64,000 bases of DNA from Chitinophaga sp. 180180018-3 (GCF_037893185.1 NZ_CP140772.1:1-64000); one strand, 5' to 3'; positions 53,002 to 62,246 are shown, counted from the stretch's first letter. Numbers and translations are program-made. The notes: generated from the sequence alone by a model not told the origin.

Positions 53002-53589
53002 TTATTGTTTTACCGCCTCCACGTTCACGGTAATATCAACAGTAGGAGCTACCGCATATACACCGGAAGGTAATTTATCTGCGTATTTCACGCCGAAATC
53101 AAGACGGTTGATGGTGGCTTTAGCAGTGAAACCTGCTCTTCTCAATCCCCATGGATCTTTAATCACGCCATTGTAAGTAACGTCAAAGGCTACACGTTTA
53201 GTGGTATTCCTGATAGTAAGGTCAGCCAGCAATACGTATTTGTCGCCAGCAACCTTTTTCATGGAGATGCTTTTCAGCGTCAGGGCAGGATATTCAGCTG
53301 CGTTGAAGAAATCATCTGACTTCAGGTGATTATCGCGCTGATCCACACCGGTAGAAATGCTTGCTGCATCTACAGTGAAATCTACCTTTGCATTCTGAAA
53401 ATTAGTGCTGTCGGCAGTTTCAATGGTGCCGCTGAATTTGGTAAAGTGGCCCTGTACATAGCTCAGACCCAGGTGCTTGACACCAAAGATGATGCTGGTG
53501 TGTGCAGGATCCGCATTCCATTTTACCTGCGCAAAAGATACAATACTGGCTAAAACCAGGAGGGATGTAAAGAAGAAACCTTTTTTCAT
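53002..53589 (-). CDS. YceI-family protein, exported
   Basis: 195 residues with a signal peptide (to ~A20). The mature protein is a complete YceI domain: WNADPAHTSIIFGVKHLGLSYVQGHFTKFSGTIE, LKSDDFFNAAEYPALTLKS and FTAKATINRLDFGVKY. Exported YceI proteins bind polyisoprenoid lipids. It lies 21 bp after the doxX-like gene and, by operator placement, is probably part of a MarR-controlled operon. Confidence 0.94.
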   Translation of the reverse strand: MKKGFFFTSLLVLASIVSFAQVKWNADPAHTSIIFGVKHLGLSYVQGHFTKFSGTIETADSTNFQNAKVDFTVDAASISTGVDQRDNHLKSDDFFNAAEYPALTLKSISMKKVAGDKYVLLADLTIRNTTKRVAFDVTYNGVIKDPWGLRRAGFTAKATINRLDFGVKYADKLPSGVYAVAPTVDITVNVEAVKQ

Positions 53590-53610
53590 TTTGTATTGAT
53601 TATAATTTAA

Positions 53611-54045
53611 TTATTTAGTTAACTGACGATCTACAGACCAGCGACCGGCACCTTTGATTAACAAGGCTACGTTTATACCTATCACCAGTAAATGATATTC
53701 AAACCCTTCACCTGCCTGCTGGCCAGTCCAGTTCATAAAGAACCCGTTGGCGGCGTGCATATTCATGGCAACCAGCATGATTACGGTTAACATACCTGCC
53801 CAAAGCCGGGTGGTAAACCCAAACAGGATCAATAATGAGCCAATGCTTTCAGTGATGATCACCAGGAATGCCAGGATAGCAGGGGTACCATTGGAGGTAA
53901 AGAAATTCATAGTGCCCTTGAAGCCATGCCCGCCAAACGCGCCCAGCAATTTCTGAAGGCCGTGAGGAAGCATTACCAGCGCTGTAGTGATGCGTACTAT
54001 AAATGAAGTAAGACTGTCGTCGGTTTTAAGTAAGCGTTTAAACAT
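53611..54045 (-). CDS. DoxX-family membrane protein
   Basis: 144 residues with four helices. DoxX pattern: LVMLPHGLQKLLGAFGGHG, then AFLVIITESIGSLLILFGFTTRLWAGML and a histidine-containing last helix. DoxX proteins are quinone-linked membrane components of uncertain catalysis. Between marR and yceI on the same strand, with a MarR-type palindrome directly upstream. Confidence 0.92.
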   Translation of the reverse strand: MFKRLLKTDDSLTSFIVRITTALVMLPHGLQKLLGAFGGHGFKGTMNFFTSNGTPAILAFLVIITESIGSLLILFGFTTRLWAGMLTVIMLVAMNMHAANGFFMNWTGQQAGEGFEYHLLVIGINVALLIKGAGRWSVDRQLTK

Positions 54046-54083
54046 AATGGTTTATTTATTAAGCTATTGTAGTTAGTACGTCT

Positions 54084-54097
54084 ATTGTATATACAAC
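54084..54097 (-). promoter_or_regulatory. MarR-type operator upstream of doxX
   Basis: ATTGTATATACAAC contains the perfect palindrome TTGTATATACAA and matches the site before marR in 12 of 14 bases. It lies in the presumed promoter region, about 38 bp before the doxX start. TTTG occurs upstream at minus-strand 54107-54104, but the -7 element is poor. Confidence 0.6.
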
Positions 54098-54115
54098 TAT
54101 TGTGGCAAAAAAAAT

Positions 54116-54568
54116 TTAATCACGCAGCCGGTCCAGCAGGTCATTGATAAGATCAGCCTCCTGTTTCGTGATCTTCTTAGCAAGTTTTAAATGTTGCTCT
54201 TCCATCACAGGATCCAGCTTTTTCAATAATTCCAGCCCCTTCTCTGTAATTTCAATTTCCACCTTTCTACGATTGCTGGGACACTGCCGGCGGGTTAATA
54301 ACCCCTTTTGCCGCAGTTTTTCCACCAGCCGGGTGGCATTACTCATCCTGTCCATCATCCGTTCCTGTATATCCAACAGATTTAGCGGATTAGGACGGCT
54401 TCCTCTCAATATCCTCAGCACATTGAACTGCTGGCTGGACAAGTCGTATTGCTTCAACGTCTGATTGGTAATCACTTCCAGCCAAATCCCCGTGAATATG
54501 ATATTCAGCTGGGCCCGTTGAAATTCATCCTTAAATTTCGCCTGTTTCAGTTCTTCCTCCAGTTTCAT
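54116..54568 (-). CDS. MarR-family transcriptional regulator
   Basis: 150 residues. The winged-helix core is recognisable: LSSQQFNVLRILRGSRPNPLNLLDIQERMMDRMSNATRLVEKLRQKGLLTRRQCPSNRRKVEIEITEKGLELL. Cysteine in the wing (RRQCPSN) might sense oxidants, but this is only a possibility. It probably represses itself and the doxX-yceI operon downstream through palindromes found in front of both. Confidence 0.95.
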   Translation of the reverse strand: MKLEEELKQAKFKDEFQRAQLNIIFTGIWLEVITNQTLKQYDLSSQQFNVLRILRGSRPNPLNLLDIQERMMDRMSNATRLVEKLRQKGLLTRRQCPSNRRKVEIEITEKGLELLKKLDPVMEEQHLKLAKKITKQEADLINDLLDRLRD

Positions 54569-54584
54569 AATTACAATTACAACT

Positions 54585-54598
54585 GTTGTCTATACAAC
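54585..54598 (-). promoter_or_regulatory. MarR-type operator upstream of marR
   Basis: GTTGTCTATACAAC is a near-perfect 14-bp palindrome directly after the -7 element of the marR promoter, spanning the transcription start. Bound repressor would block polymerase. Confidence 0.65.
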
Positions 54599-54628
54599 AA
54601 AGGTAGGTGTATTTTTATATTTGCCAAA
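54598..54628 (-). promoter_or_regulatory. Promoter of marR
   Basis: On the minus strand TTTG (54628-54625), a 19-bp spacer and TACCTTTG (54605-54598) are an exact match to the Bacteroidetes promoter consensus, with the operator immediately following. Confidence 0.75.
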
Positions 54629-54649
54629 TTTTTTTTGAGTCTTTAGCCT

Positions 54650-54712
54650 TTAGTAAAATGCAGCGAAGATCACATGGTTTTTAATATGGTGATCTCCGCT
54701 GCATTTTACTAA
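54650..54712 (-). terminator. Long hairpin after the SDR gene
   Basis: A 24-bp stem with one mismatch (54650-54673 with 54689-54712) and a 15-nt loop starts 7 bp after the SDR stop codon and ends before the marR promoter. It likely terminates SDR transcription, although the T-tract is weak. Confidence 0.6.
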
Positions 54713-54719
54713 GACTTTC

Positions 54720-55460
54720 TCAGCTATTCAACCCGCCATCAATAGTCAGGGCTGATCCATTGATGTAGCCGCTTTCAGGGCCTGCCAGGAAGCTTACCAG
54801 GTCCGCAACGTCGTCGGCTTTGCCGAAATGCCCCAGGGCAATATGTTGTCGCTGCTGATCTGCATGAGCACCGTCGGCTGGATTCATGTCTGTATCTACC
54901 GGTCCCGGCTGTACGAGATTAGTGGTAATACCCCTGCTGCCCAGATCACGCGCCAGTCCTTTGTTGAAGGCGATGAGCGCCGACTTACTCATACTATACA
55001 AGGTACCATAGGGCCCCACTACCCGGTCGGCCATGCAGCTGCCGATAGTGATAATACGCCCGCCGGTGCCCATATGCCGCGTGGCTGTCTGTGTTGCCAC
55101 AAACACCGCCCGTGTATTAATTGCCATGGTTTGTTCATAATCTTCCAGTGTATAAGCTGCGAATTCCTTCATGACTGCAATGCCGGCATTGTTGACAAGG
55201 ATATCTATGCCACCATATGTTTTCACGGTATGATCTACAGCGTTTGTTACTGCCTGTGCATCCGCACTGTCGGCCGCTATTGCTTCCGCATGCTGACCTT
55301 TTCCATTCAGCTCCTCTACCAGCTCGGTAGCCTGCCTGACCCCTTTTACATAGGTGAATACAACTTTGGCTCCTTCTCCTGCCAGTCGCCTTACAATGGC
55401 AGCGCCCATACCTCTGCTTCCTCCTGTAACCAGGGCTATTTTGTTTTCCAGTCTTTTCAT
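54720..55460 (-). CDS. Short-chain dehydrogenase/reductase (SDR)
   Basis: 246 residues of the classical SDR type. Cofactor-binding TGGSRGMG (12-19), NNAG (90-93), and the catalytic serine near 141, Y155 and K159 in YSMSK. Uses NAD(H) or NADP(H); the sequence resembles 3-oxoacyl-ACP reductase or glucose dehydrogenase-type members, so the substrate is unassigned. A TAGCTTTG -7 element lies 20 bp upstream. Single gene followed by a long hairpin. Confidence 0.94.
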   Translation of the reverse strand: MKRLENKIALVTGGSRGMGAAIVRRLAGEGAKVVFTYVKGVRQATELVEELNGKGQHAEAIAADSADAQAVTNAVDHTVKTYGGIDILVNNAGIAVMKEFAAYTLEDYEQTMAINTRAVFVATQTATRHMGTGGRIITIGSCMADRVVGPYGTLYSMSKSALIAFNKGLARDLGSRGITTNLVQPGPVDTDMNPADGAHADQQRQHIALGHFGKADDVADLVSFLAGPESGYINGSALTIDGGLNS

Positions 55461-55480
55461 AAAAATAGATTTTATGACAG

Positions 55481-55488
55481 CAAAGCTA
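55481..55488 (-). promoter_or_regulatory. -7 element of the SDR gene
   Basis: TAGCTTTG on the minus strand matches TAnnTTTG. TTTA, 16 bp upstream, is a weak -33 candidate. Confidence 0.35.
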
Positions 55489-55526
55489 GGCTGGTAGCCT
55501 GGTTTAAAGAAGAGCGGTGCTAATTG

Positions 55527-56066
55527 TTAAATACTAACATCCTTGTTAGTATAAGGCTGGAGGTACCTTTCCTGCAATATATTCAGATGATGTATCTGGT
55601 GCCCGACAATAGTAAATCCCATCGCCAGCACCGACATTTCCGTTTTCCAGCTCATACCGGTGGTAAGTAATATAGCTGGTGTAAAACTGTTGTACTGAGC
55701 AATCGTCGCCATACGAAGTGCTTTCAATTCATCCAGGATCTCCTTTATCTGGCGATGCTCCACGGGAGCATTGGCGGCATACTCATTCTCGTCCATCGAT
55801 GGCGGTAACTGCCGGTCATGCCGGGAAAACAACATCGCCCTGAAACTGAATACACGTTCCGTATCAACGATATGTTGCAATACCATCTTCACCGTCCATT
55901 TGCCTGGTGCATAGGCATAATCAGACAGCGGTTCAAGCGCTGCTATGTCAAGCGATTGCAATGCCGCTAATGACTGATCCAGTGCAGTGTTGAGGTCTAC
56001 GTCGGGAACCTGGCTGATATAGCGATTATAATAACCTGAATCCGGGTGGATAGCTTCCTTTTTCAT
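55527..56066 (-). CDS. DinB-family protein
   Basis: 179 residues forming the DinB/YfiT four-helix bundle. Metal-ligand histidines are visible in VKMVLQHIVDTERVFSFRAM and GHQIHHLNILQERY. Family members are putative metal-dependent thiol transferases or hydrolases; most are uncharacterised. The frame extends 24 codons upstream, but those codons are translated hairpin, so the later ATG was chosen. Confidence 0.88.
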   Translation of the reverse strand: MKKEAIHPDSGYYNRYISQVPDVDLNTALDQSLAALQSLDIAALEPLSDYAYAPGKWTVKMVLQHIVDTERVFSFRAMLFSRHDRQLPPSMDENEYAANAPVEHRQIKEILDELKALRMATIAQYNSFTPAILLTTGMSWKTEMSVLAMGFTIVGHQIHHLNILQERYLQPYTNKDVSI

Positions 56067-56099
56067 ATCGGGTGGTTTAAGGCAAGGAAGATAAGAAGA

Positions 56100-56183
56100 A
56101 TTAGGAATTACGAAATAGCGGGGAGATAGTAAACGCAAAAATTAATCTCGCTACTATCTCCCCGCTATTTCGTAATTCCTAAT
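56100..56183. repeat. 32-bp inverted repeat between DinB and TMEM220-like genes
   Basis: A perfect inverted repeat (56100-56131 and 56152-56183) around a 20-bp loop. Its outer part belongs to a tandem AATTCCTAATTC/GAATTAC pattern that runs on into the stop codon of the TMEM220-like gene. It could be a strong terminator or a small repeated element. Confidence 0.75.
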
Positions 56184-56185
56184 TC

Positions 56186-56563
56186 CTAATTCGTAATTCT
56201 CCTCTTCCCTACAATCCAATTCATACCAAGCGCCGCTATACAAATAAACAGCCCAAAAAACTCTCTGGTTTCTTCAATCCAGGGCTTTGTGGCCTTCATC
56301 GTTTCTGCCAGGTTCTCCGCGTTGTGTTGGGTAACCCAGTCGATGACGCCGTTCTGATCAAAAAATTTATAGGTGGCATATACAAGATAAACCAGGATGC
56401 CGGCAAGATACCATTTGGGATAAAAGCGGTCGCGCGCGGCAAGCCAGCAGAGAACCGCCGAATAAAGATAAATAGGCATCCACACATATGGATCCGGATC
56501 GTTGTATTGTAAGCCTGCAAAAAGAATGAACATCAGGCATAGAACAATATTCAAAACTTTCAT
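56186..56563 (-). CDS. TMEM220-like membrane protein
   Basis: 125 residues with four hydrophobic helices. It matches the TMEM220 family: LFAGLQYNDPDPYVWMPIYLYSA, a KFFDQ loop and a C-terminal IAALGMNWIVGKR. Function unknown. Its last codons lie in an AATTC-rich repeat which adds the terminal residues ITN. Confidence 0.85.
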   Translation of the reverse strand: MKVLNIVLCLMFILFAGLQYNDPDPYVWMPIYLYSAVLCWLAARDRFYPKWYLAGILVYLVYATYKFFDQNGVIDWVTQHNAENLAETMKATKPWIEETREFFGLFICIAALGMNWIVGKRRITN

Positions 56564-57124
56564 GACAAAAAAGGATTAAGCCTTAAACATACAATTTCAA
56601 ATGCATTTATTCTTGTATTATTTTATCCGTTGAGTGCGGAATTGTGGAATGATGGTCTGCAAATTTGGCACTTTTGAAAAAAATGTTAAAAGAGCATTTG
56701 TATGGGCTAAAATAATGTTCTATATTCGGATTGATAAATAATTCCACGTGAGAACCAAAATCTGAACAAATAAAGTTTGTACCAAAGCTGAATGTTTCTC
56801 ACTTTTTTATGCCTTAAATACACAAGTCTAACTTAATAAAACAAAACCCGGATGATGTATTATCCATGAAACACAGTTTATGTCCGATTCTGTAGCAATC
56901 GGCTGCTGAATCGATTTTGATTACCCTTTTCACACCCATGCAGCGCATCATGCTGGCGTGATGAATTGTTATTTTTTTGCTATGCAGAAATGATAGCCTG
57001 TTGCCATAAATCCGGCGGCGGGTAGGGAGATCTGTGTGCTTACACAAAGCGTTTTTGATGAATCAAATAGATAGGAATCCTTATTTTTTAACCATTTTTC
57101 TTAAACGTTTCCCTTATTCACGTT
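56564..57124 (+). other. Gene-free leader region upstream of the second susC
   Basis: There is no convincing gene in 561 bp. TTTG (56697-56700), a 20-bp spacer and TATATTCG (56721-56728) form a near-consensus promoter facing susC. That would give a 5' leader of about 390 nt, long enough to hold a regulatory RNA structure. A 77-codon minus-strand frame inside is considered spurious. Confidence 0.45.
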
Positions 57125-60100
57125 ATGAAAAAGTTTCTTAAACAGATGCAGGCCGTGCTATGCGGCATACTGTTGCTGCTGGCCGGTAACAGCGTCTACG
57201 CTCAAACAAAAATTGCGGGAAAGGTAACCGACAAGGCTTCAGGAAATCCGCTGCCAGGCGTTACCATTTACGTAAAAGGTACTAACAGAGGTACCGCCTC
57301 CGATCCCTCCGGGAATTTTTCTTTGCAGGCTAAGCAGGGAGAAATACTTGTTTTCTCCTTCGTAGGCTACGATCCACAGGAAGTGCCGGCCGCACCGGGA
57401 CTCAATGTGGCGCTCCACGAAAAAGTAGGCTCGCTCGAAGAAGTAGTAGTAACCGGTTATGCCAGCCAGAAGAAAAAAGATCTTACTGGTGCCGTTTCTA
57501 TCGTAAAAGTGGAAAACCTCACCAAACAGCCCACCTCCCAGATTGCCAGCCAGCTGCAAGGCCAGGTATCAGGGGTAACTGTGTTGGGTGGCGGACAACC
57601 CGGACAGGAACCGCAGGTGAAGATCAGGGGTATCAATACATTCGGAAATAATACACCGCTCTATATTATAGATGGTGTACCGGTTTCCAATCTTACTGAT
57701 GTAAATCCCAATGATGTGCAAACCATGCAGGTACTGAAAGATGCTGGTGCTGCTTCTATTTATGGCGCCCGTGCTGCTAATGGGGTGATCGTGATCACTA
57801 CCAAAAGAGGCAACGGAAAAGTTAAAGTAACCTACGATGGTTACTACGGCCGCCAGGTGCCCAAAGGAGGAAATGTATGGCATATCCTCAATCCACAGGA
57901 ACAGGCTAACCTTAAATGGATGGCTATTAAGAACTCCCCGGGAACACCATTCCAGGATGCTCAGTACGGTAGCGGCGCTACGCCGGTGCTGCCTGATTAT
58001 ATTGCGCCCGCCGGCTTGAAAGAAGGCGATCCAGGCGTGAACCCGGATTTGTATTACGTGGATCCCAACTATAAAGACCCTGCTGTATTGAAAACATTCT
58101 ATCGTATCTCTAAAGCTAACAAACAGGGCACAGACTGGTTTCACGAAATATTCAAACCTGCTCCCATCACCAGCCATAATATTTCTGCTTCCGGTGGCGG
58201 CGATATCGGTAACTATTTCTTCTCTTTCTATTACTTCAATCAACAGGGAACGCTCACCAATACCTATAATAAACGTTATGCCGTTCGCGCTAACAGCAAC
58301 TTTAATATAACTGATCACATCAGAGTGGGTGAGAATATGGAATATTCCATTATCAATAACCCCCAGATCGGTACCCTGGTGGAAGGTAGTGGTATAGGTA
58401 TGGCATTCCGCGAACTGTCTATCATACCGGTTCGGGATATCAAAGGAAACTATGCCGGCTCCAGCGGTAAAGACCTTGGCAACGCCCGTAACCCAGTAGC
58501 TATACAAGACCGCTTTGGCAGAACAAAAGCAGTGGCAAACAGGCTGCTGGGTAACGTTTACGCAGAAGCCGACTTCCTGAAAAATTTCACTGTCAGAACA
58601 AGTTTCGGTGGTGAAGTATATTCATTCGATAATAATAGCTTTACACTACCCGAATATGAGAATGCAGAGAATAATACCGTAAACTCCTATACAGAAACAA
58701 CCGGTAATGGTTACGACTGGACCTGGACCAATACACTTACTTATCACAAGAACTTTAGTGCAACACATGATCTGAAAGTTATGATTGGTACAGAAGCGTA
58801 TGATAATTACTTCCGTACTTTAACCGGTACTACTACCGATTATTTTACTTTCGATCCTGACTTTGCCAACCTCAGCACCGGTACTGGTACGCCTACTAAC
58901 GGAAGCAGCTTCGGCTCCGATGGTTTGTTTTCTCTCTTTGCCCGGGCCGACTATTCCTATAAAGACCGCTATCTACTGGGCGCCCTGATCCGTCGTGATG
59001 GCTCCAGCAGATTCGGCCCTTCCAACCGCTACGGTAATTTCCCGGCGGTGAGCGCTGCATGGCGTATTTCACAGGAAGAGTTCATGAGGAATATCCCCTG
59101 GATCTCTGACCTGAAGTTGCGCGGTGGATACGGTATCATGGGTAACCAGATCAACGTGTCGCCTGCTAACCAGTTTATCGCCTACGGCTTCGACAGAACA
59201 TCTTCTTTCTATAGCATCAATGGAGCACCCACCACCAGCAAGGGTTTTATCAGACGACAGATCGGCAACCCCAACGCAAAATGGGAAAGCAACGAGAACT
59301 CCAATATCGGTGTGGATGCAACCCTCTTTAAAGGGAAACTGGAATTTACAGTAGACTACTACCGTAAGATAGTACGTGATCTGTTGTACAACCCCGAACT
59401 GCCTGGTGTATACGGCGCAGCTACAGTGCCTTATTCCAACGTAGCCAAAATGAGAAACAAAGGATGGGATATCAACATAACCGGTAATATCGATCTCACC
59501 AAAGATCTGAAATTGACTGCCACAGGAACACTGACAACGTATAACAATACGATCCTGGCCATTTCCGAATCTGCTCCATATTTCGATCTCGAAAGCCGAC
59601 GCTTCGGATCTCCTATCATACGTAATGCTATCGGACATTCTATCAGCGAATTCTACGGATATAAGATCATCGGTTTCTGGGACAGTCAGGCAGAAGTAGA
59701 TGCCGCTAACGCATCTGCCAAAGCTAAATTCCCCGACCTGAAAGAATACCAGGCCGGCGCCGGAATGGGCCGCTTTAAATATGCGGACGTGAACGGTGAT
59801 GGTAAGGTGGATGCGAGTGACCGTACTTTCCTGGGTAATCCTAATCCTAAATTTTCTTATGGTCTGAACATCGGGCTTACTTACAAGAACTTTGATTTCA
59901 GCGCTTTCTTCTATGGCGTACAGGGTAACAAGATCTGGAATCAGGTAAAATGGTGGACTGATTTCTATCCTTCTTTCGTAAGTGCCAAAAGCAAAACAGC
60001 ATTGTATGATTCCTGGACACCAGATCATAAAAATGCAAAAGCTCCCATTCAGGAAATCAGCTCTTACACCAGCACTTCAGGTGCCCCCAATTCCTATTAT

Positions 60101-60346
60101 GTGGAAAATGGATCCTATCTGCGTGCCAAGAATATTCTCCTCGGCTATACGCTGCCGTCTTATATGCTGAAACGCATTGGCATAGAAAAGTTCAGGGTGT
60201 ACGTGCAGGCGGCTAACCTGTTTACTATCACCAAATACACTGGTATAGATCCTGAAGTAGCTGGAAATACACAGTCATTCGGATTGGACGAAGGTGCCTA
60301 TCCCAGCCAGCGTCAGTACCTGGTGGGTGTGAATGTTGTATTCTGA
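57125..60346 (+). CDS. SusC-type TonB-linked outer membrane transporter
   Basis: 1073 residues. Signal peptide to A26; carboxypeptidase-regulatory-like domain (~30-100, GKVTDKASGNPLPGVTIYV); EVVVTGY TonB-box region; plug domain (~120-225, PQVKIRGINTFGNNTPLYIIDGVPV); barrel finishing with RQYLVGVNVVF. No STN domain. Forms a pair with the susD gene 31 bp downstream. No sigma/anti-sigma or hybrid regulator gene is next to it in the window, and no glycosidase follows, so the substrate is unknown. Confidence 0.96.
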   Translation: MKKFLKQMQAVLCGILLLLAGNSVYAQTKIAGKVTDKASGNPLPGVTIYVKGTNRGTASDPSGNFSLQAKQGEILVFSFVGYDPQEVPAAPGLNVALHEKVGSLEEVVVTGYASQKKKDLTGAVSIVKVENLTKQPTSQIASQLQGQVSGVTVLGGGQPGQEPQVKIRGINTFGNNTPLYIIDGVPVSNLTDVNPNDVQTMQVLKDAGAASIYGARAANGVIVITTKRGNGKVKVTYDGYYGRQVPKGGNVWHILNPQEQANLKWMAIKNSPGTPFQDAQYGSGATPVLPDYIAPAGLKEGDPGVNPDLYYVDPNYKDPAVLKTFYRISKANKQGTDWFHEIFKPAPITSHNISASGGGDIGNYFFSFYYFNQQGTLTNTYNKRYAVRANSNFNITDHIRVGENMEYSIINNPQIGTLVEGSGIGMAFRELSIIPVRDIKGNYAGSSGKDLGNARNPVAIQDRFGRTKAVANRLLGNVYAEADFLKNFTVRTSFGGEVYSFDNNSFTLPEYENAENNTVNSYTETTGNGYDWTWTNTLTYHKNFSATHDLKVMIGTEAYDNYFRTLTGTTTDYFTFDPDFANLSTGTGTPTNGSSFGSDGLFSLFARADYSYKDRYLLGALIRRDGSSRFGPSNRYGNFPAVSAAWRISQEEFMRNIPWISDLKLRGGYGIMGNQINVSPANQFIAYGFDRTSSFYSINGAPTTSKGFIRRQIGNPNAKWESNENSNIGVDATLFKGKLEFTVDYYRKIVRDLLYNPELPGVYGAATVPYSNVAKMRNKGWDINITGNIDLTKDLKLTATGTLTTYNNTILAISESAPYFDLESRRFGSPIIRNAIGHSISEFYGYKIIGFWDSQAEVDAANASAKAKFPDLKEYQAGAGMGRFKYADVNGDGKVDASDRTFLGNPNPKFSYGLNIGLTYKNFDFSAFFYGVQGNKIWNQVKWWTDFYPSFVSAKSKTALYDSWTPDHKNAKAPIQEISSYTSTSGAPNSYYVENGSYLRAKNILLGYTLPSYMLKRIGIEKFRVYVQAANLFTITKYTGIDPEVAGNTQSFGLDEGAYPSQRQYLVGVNVVF

Positions 60347-60377
60347 TCCTTTTATTGAACTGTTAAAAAAGAAAGAA

Positions 60378-62156
60378 ATGAAAACATTACGATATACAAG
60401 TCTTGCTGCAATTATGCTGGCCGGCCTGTTTGCCGCCTGCTCGAAGAGTTTCCTGGAACGTACGCCTAAAGGCACTTTAACAGAAGAAATCGTAGCCAAC
60501 AAAGCCGGCGTGAATTACCTGCTGATAGGCGCATATGCTGTGCTCGACGGACAAGGTAACGGCGCTGCCGTAGGCGGTGGAAACCCCTGGGAAGCTTCGC
60601 CTACCAACTGGATCTATGGAAGCGTAGTGGGAGGCGATGCCCATAAAGGCAGCAATGCCGGCGACCAGGAGCCTATCAATGAAATCGCTAAAAGCACTTA
60701 CACATCTGCCAATAACTTCTTCAACAGTAAATGGAAGGCTGTTTATGAAGGTGTAAGCCGCTGTAATCTTACATTGACCAAAATGCATCAGGCAACTGAC
60801 ATGTCGGCCGATGAAAAAAAATCAGTAGAAGCCCAGGCCCGTTTTCTCCGCGCGCACTATTATTTTGAACTGAAGAAATTCTTCAACAACGTGCCGTATG
60901 TATCCGATACTACAGCGGATCCCAGGGTGGCTAACGACAAAGATATCTGGCCATACATTGAGGCCGATTTCAAGTTCGCTGCCGATAATCTTCCTGCCGA
61001 TTATGCTGCCAGTGGAGAAGTAAGCAGGGCGAATAAATCAGCCGCACAGGCTTACCTGGCAAAAACATATCTCTATGAGAAAAAATACCAGGACGCATTT
61101 ACCCTGTTCCAGACAGTAGTAAATACAGGCGTTACCAGCGCAGGTGTGAAGTATGGCCTGCCTGCACGTTATGAAGACAATTTCGATGCTGCCAAAAAAA
61201 TGGGGAACCCGGAAGCGGTATTTTATATAGAGATGACAGCGAATGATGGTACCAATACCATAGCCAATGCCAATTCCGGCGAAATGCTGAACTTTCCTTA
61301 TGATCCCAGTCCCTTTGGCTGCTGTGGCTTCTATCAGCCTTCACAGGATCTCGTGAATTCTTTCCGCGTAGATGCAAGCGGATTGCCTTACCTGGATGAT
61401 TACAACGATCATTCGGTGAAATCTGATAAAGGTATCAACAGTTCTCAGTCCTTTACGCCTGATGACGGTTTGCTTGATCCCCGCCTCGATTGGACAGTTG
61501 GGCGTCGTGGTGTGCCGTACCACGACTGGGGAAATCACCCCGGCGCATTATGGCAGCGTGATCAGTCGTACGGTGGCCCCTATTCACCGAAGAAAATGGT
61601 ATACTGGAAAAAAGATCAGGATAAATACCACGATGCACACTCCTGGGCACCAGGTTCCGCGATTAACGTTCATCTGATTCGTTTTGCAGACGTATTACTC
61701 ATGTATGCCGAAGCTGCCGCCCAGATAGGCAACCTGCCGGTAGCACTGCAGGCCGTAAATACAGTGAGAGACAGAATGAAGAATAATCCCACTCAGTGGC
61801 TGCATCAGTTCAATGATGCTACCCAGCAGTTCAGTCCCACCGTAATGGCAGCCAACTACCTGATCGGAGATTATCCGGTATTCCCGGATAAAGCCTACGC
61901 ATTGAAAGCAATTTACTTCGAGCGTAAACTGGAGCTGGCAACTGAAGGGCATCGCTTCTTCGATCTCTCCAGATGGGGTATTGCTGATCAGGTACTGAAT
62001 GCCTATTATGCTTCCGAGAAAAAAGCGGGATTCACTGACCTGAATGGAGCGATATTTACCAAAGGTAAAAATGAATACTTCCCGATTCCGCAACGTCAGA
62101 TTGACCTTACATTACAGGCAGGAAAACCTGTACTGAAGCAGAATACAGGATACTAG
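60378..62156 (+). CDS. SusD/RagB nutrient-binding lipoprotein
   Basis: 592 residues. Lipobox GLFAACSK near residue 20, then FLERTPKGTLTEE. The helical core (FLRAHYYFELKKFFNNVPYV) and C-terminal SusD module (KAIYFERKLELATEGHRFFDLSRWG) are complete. The chosen ATG follows AAAGAA; the frame is open 15 codons further into the gap. Partner of the preceding SusC. Confidence 0.95.
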   Translation: MKTLRYTSLAAIMLAGLFAACSKSFLERTPKGTLTEEIVANKAGVNYLLIGAYAVLDGQGNGAAVGGGNPWEASPTNWIYGSVVGGDAHKGSNAGDQEPINEIAKSTYTSANNFFNSKWKAVYEGVSRCNLTLTKMHQATDMSADEKKSVEAQARFLRAHYYFELKKFFNNVPYVSDTTADPRVANDKDIWPYIEADFKFAADNLPADYAASGEVSRANKSAAQAYLAKTYLYEKKYQDAFTLFQTVVNTGVTSAGVKYGLPARYEDNFDAAKKMGNPEAVFYIEMTANDGTNTIANANSGEMLNFPYDPSPFGCCGFYQPSQDLVNSFRVDASGLPYLDDYNDHSVKSDKGINSSQSFTPDDGLLDPRLDWTVGRRGVPYHDWGNHPGALWQRDQSYGGPYSPKKMVYWKKDQDKYHDAHSWAPGSAINVHLIRFADVLLMYAEAAAQIGNLPVALQAVNTVRDRMKNNPTQWLHQFNDATQQFSPTVMAANYLIGDYPVFPDKAYALKAIYFERKLELATEGHRFFDLSRWGIADQVLNAYYASEKKAGFTDLNGAIFTKGKNEYFPIPQRQIDLTLQAGKPVLKQNTGY

Positions 62157-62174
62157 TTAAGAATTGGTAATGAA

Positions 62175-62246
62175 GAATTAAGAAACAACGCGAAGGCCTC
62201 AGTGAATAGTAATAATTGCTAAGGTCTTCGTGCTGTTTCCTAATTC
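62175..62246. repeat. Imperfect inverted repeat after the second susD
   Basis: Two 27-bp arms (62175-62201 and 62220-62246) pair with three mismatches and two G-U pairs around an 18-nt loop, followed by TTTT. It begins 19 bp after the susD stop and likely ends or attenuates that transcript before the next gene. Confidence 0.55.

Noticed and set aside
57569..58507. 312-codon minus-strand frame within susC
   Set aside because: It is an antisense shadow of a well-supported TonB transporter and has no known domain. The 319-codon frame at 59069-60028 is the same case.
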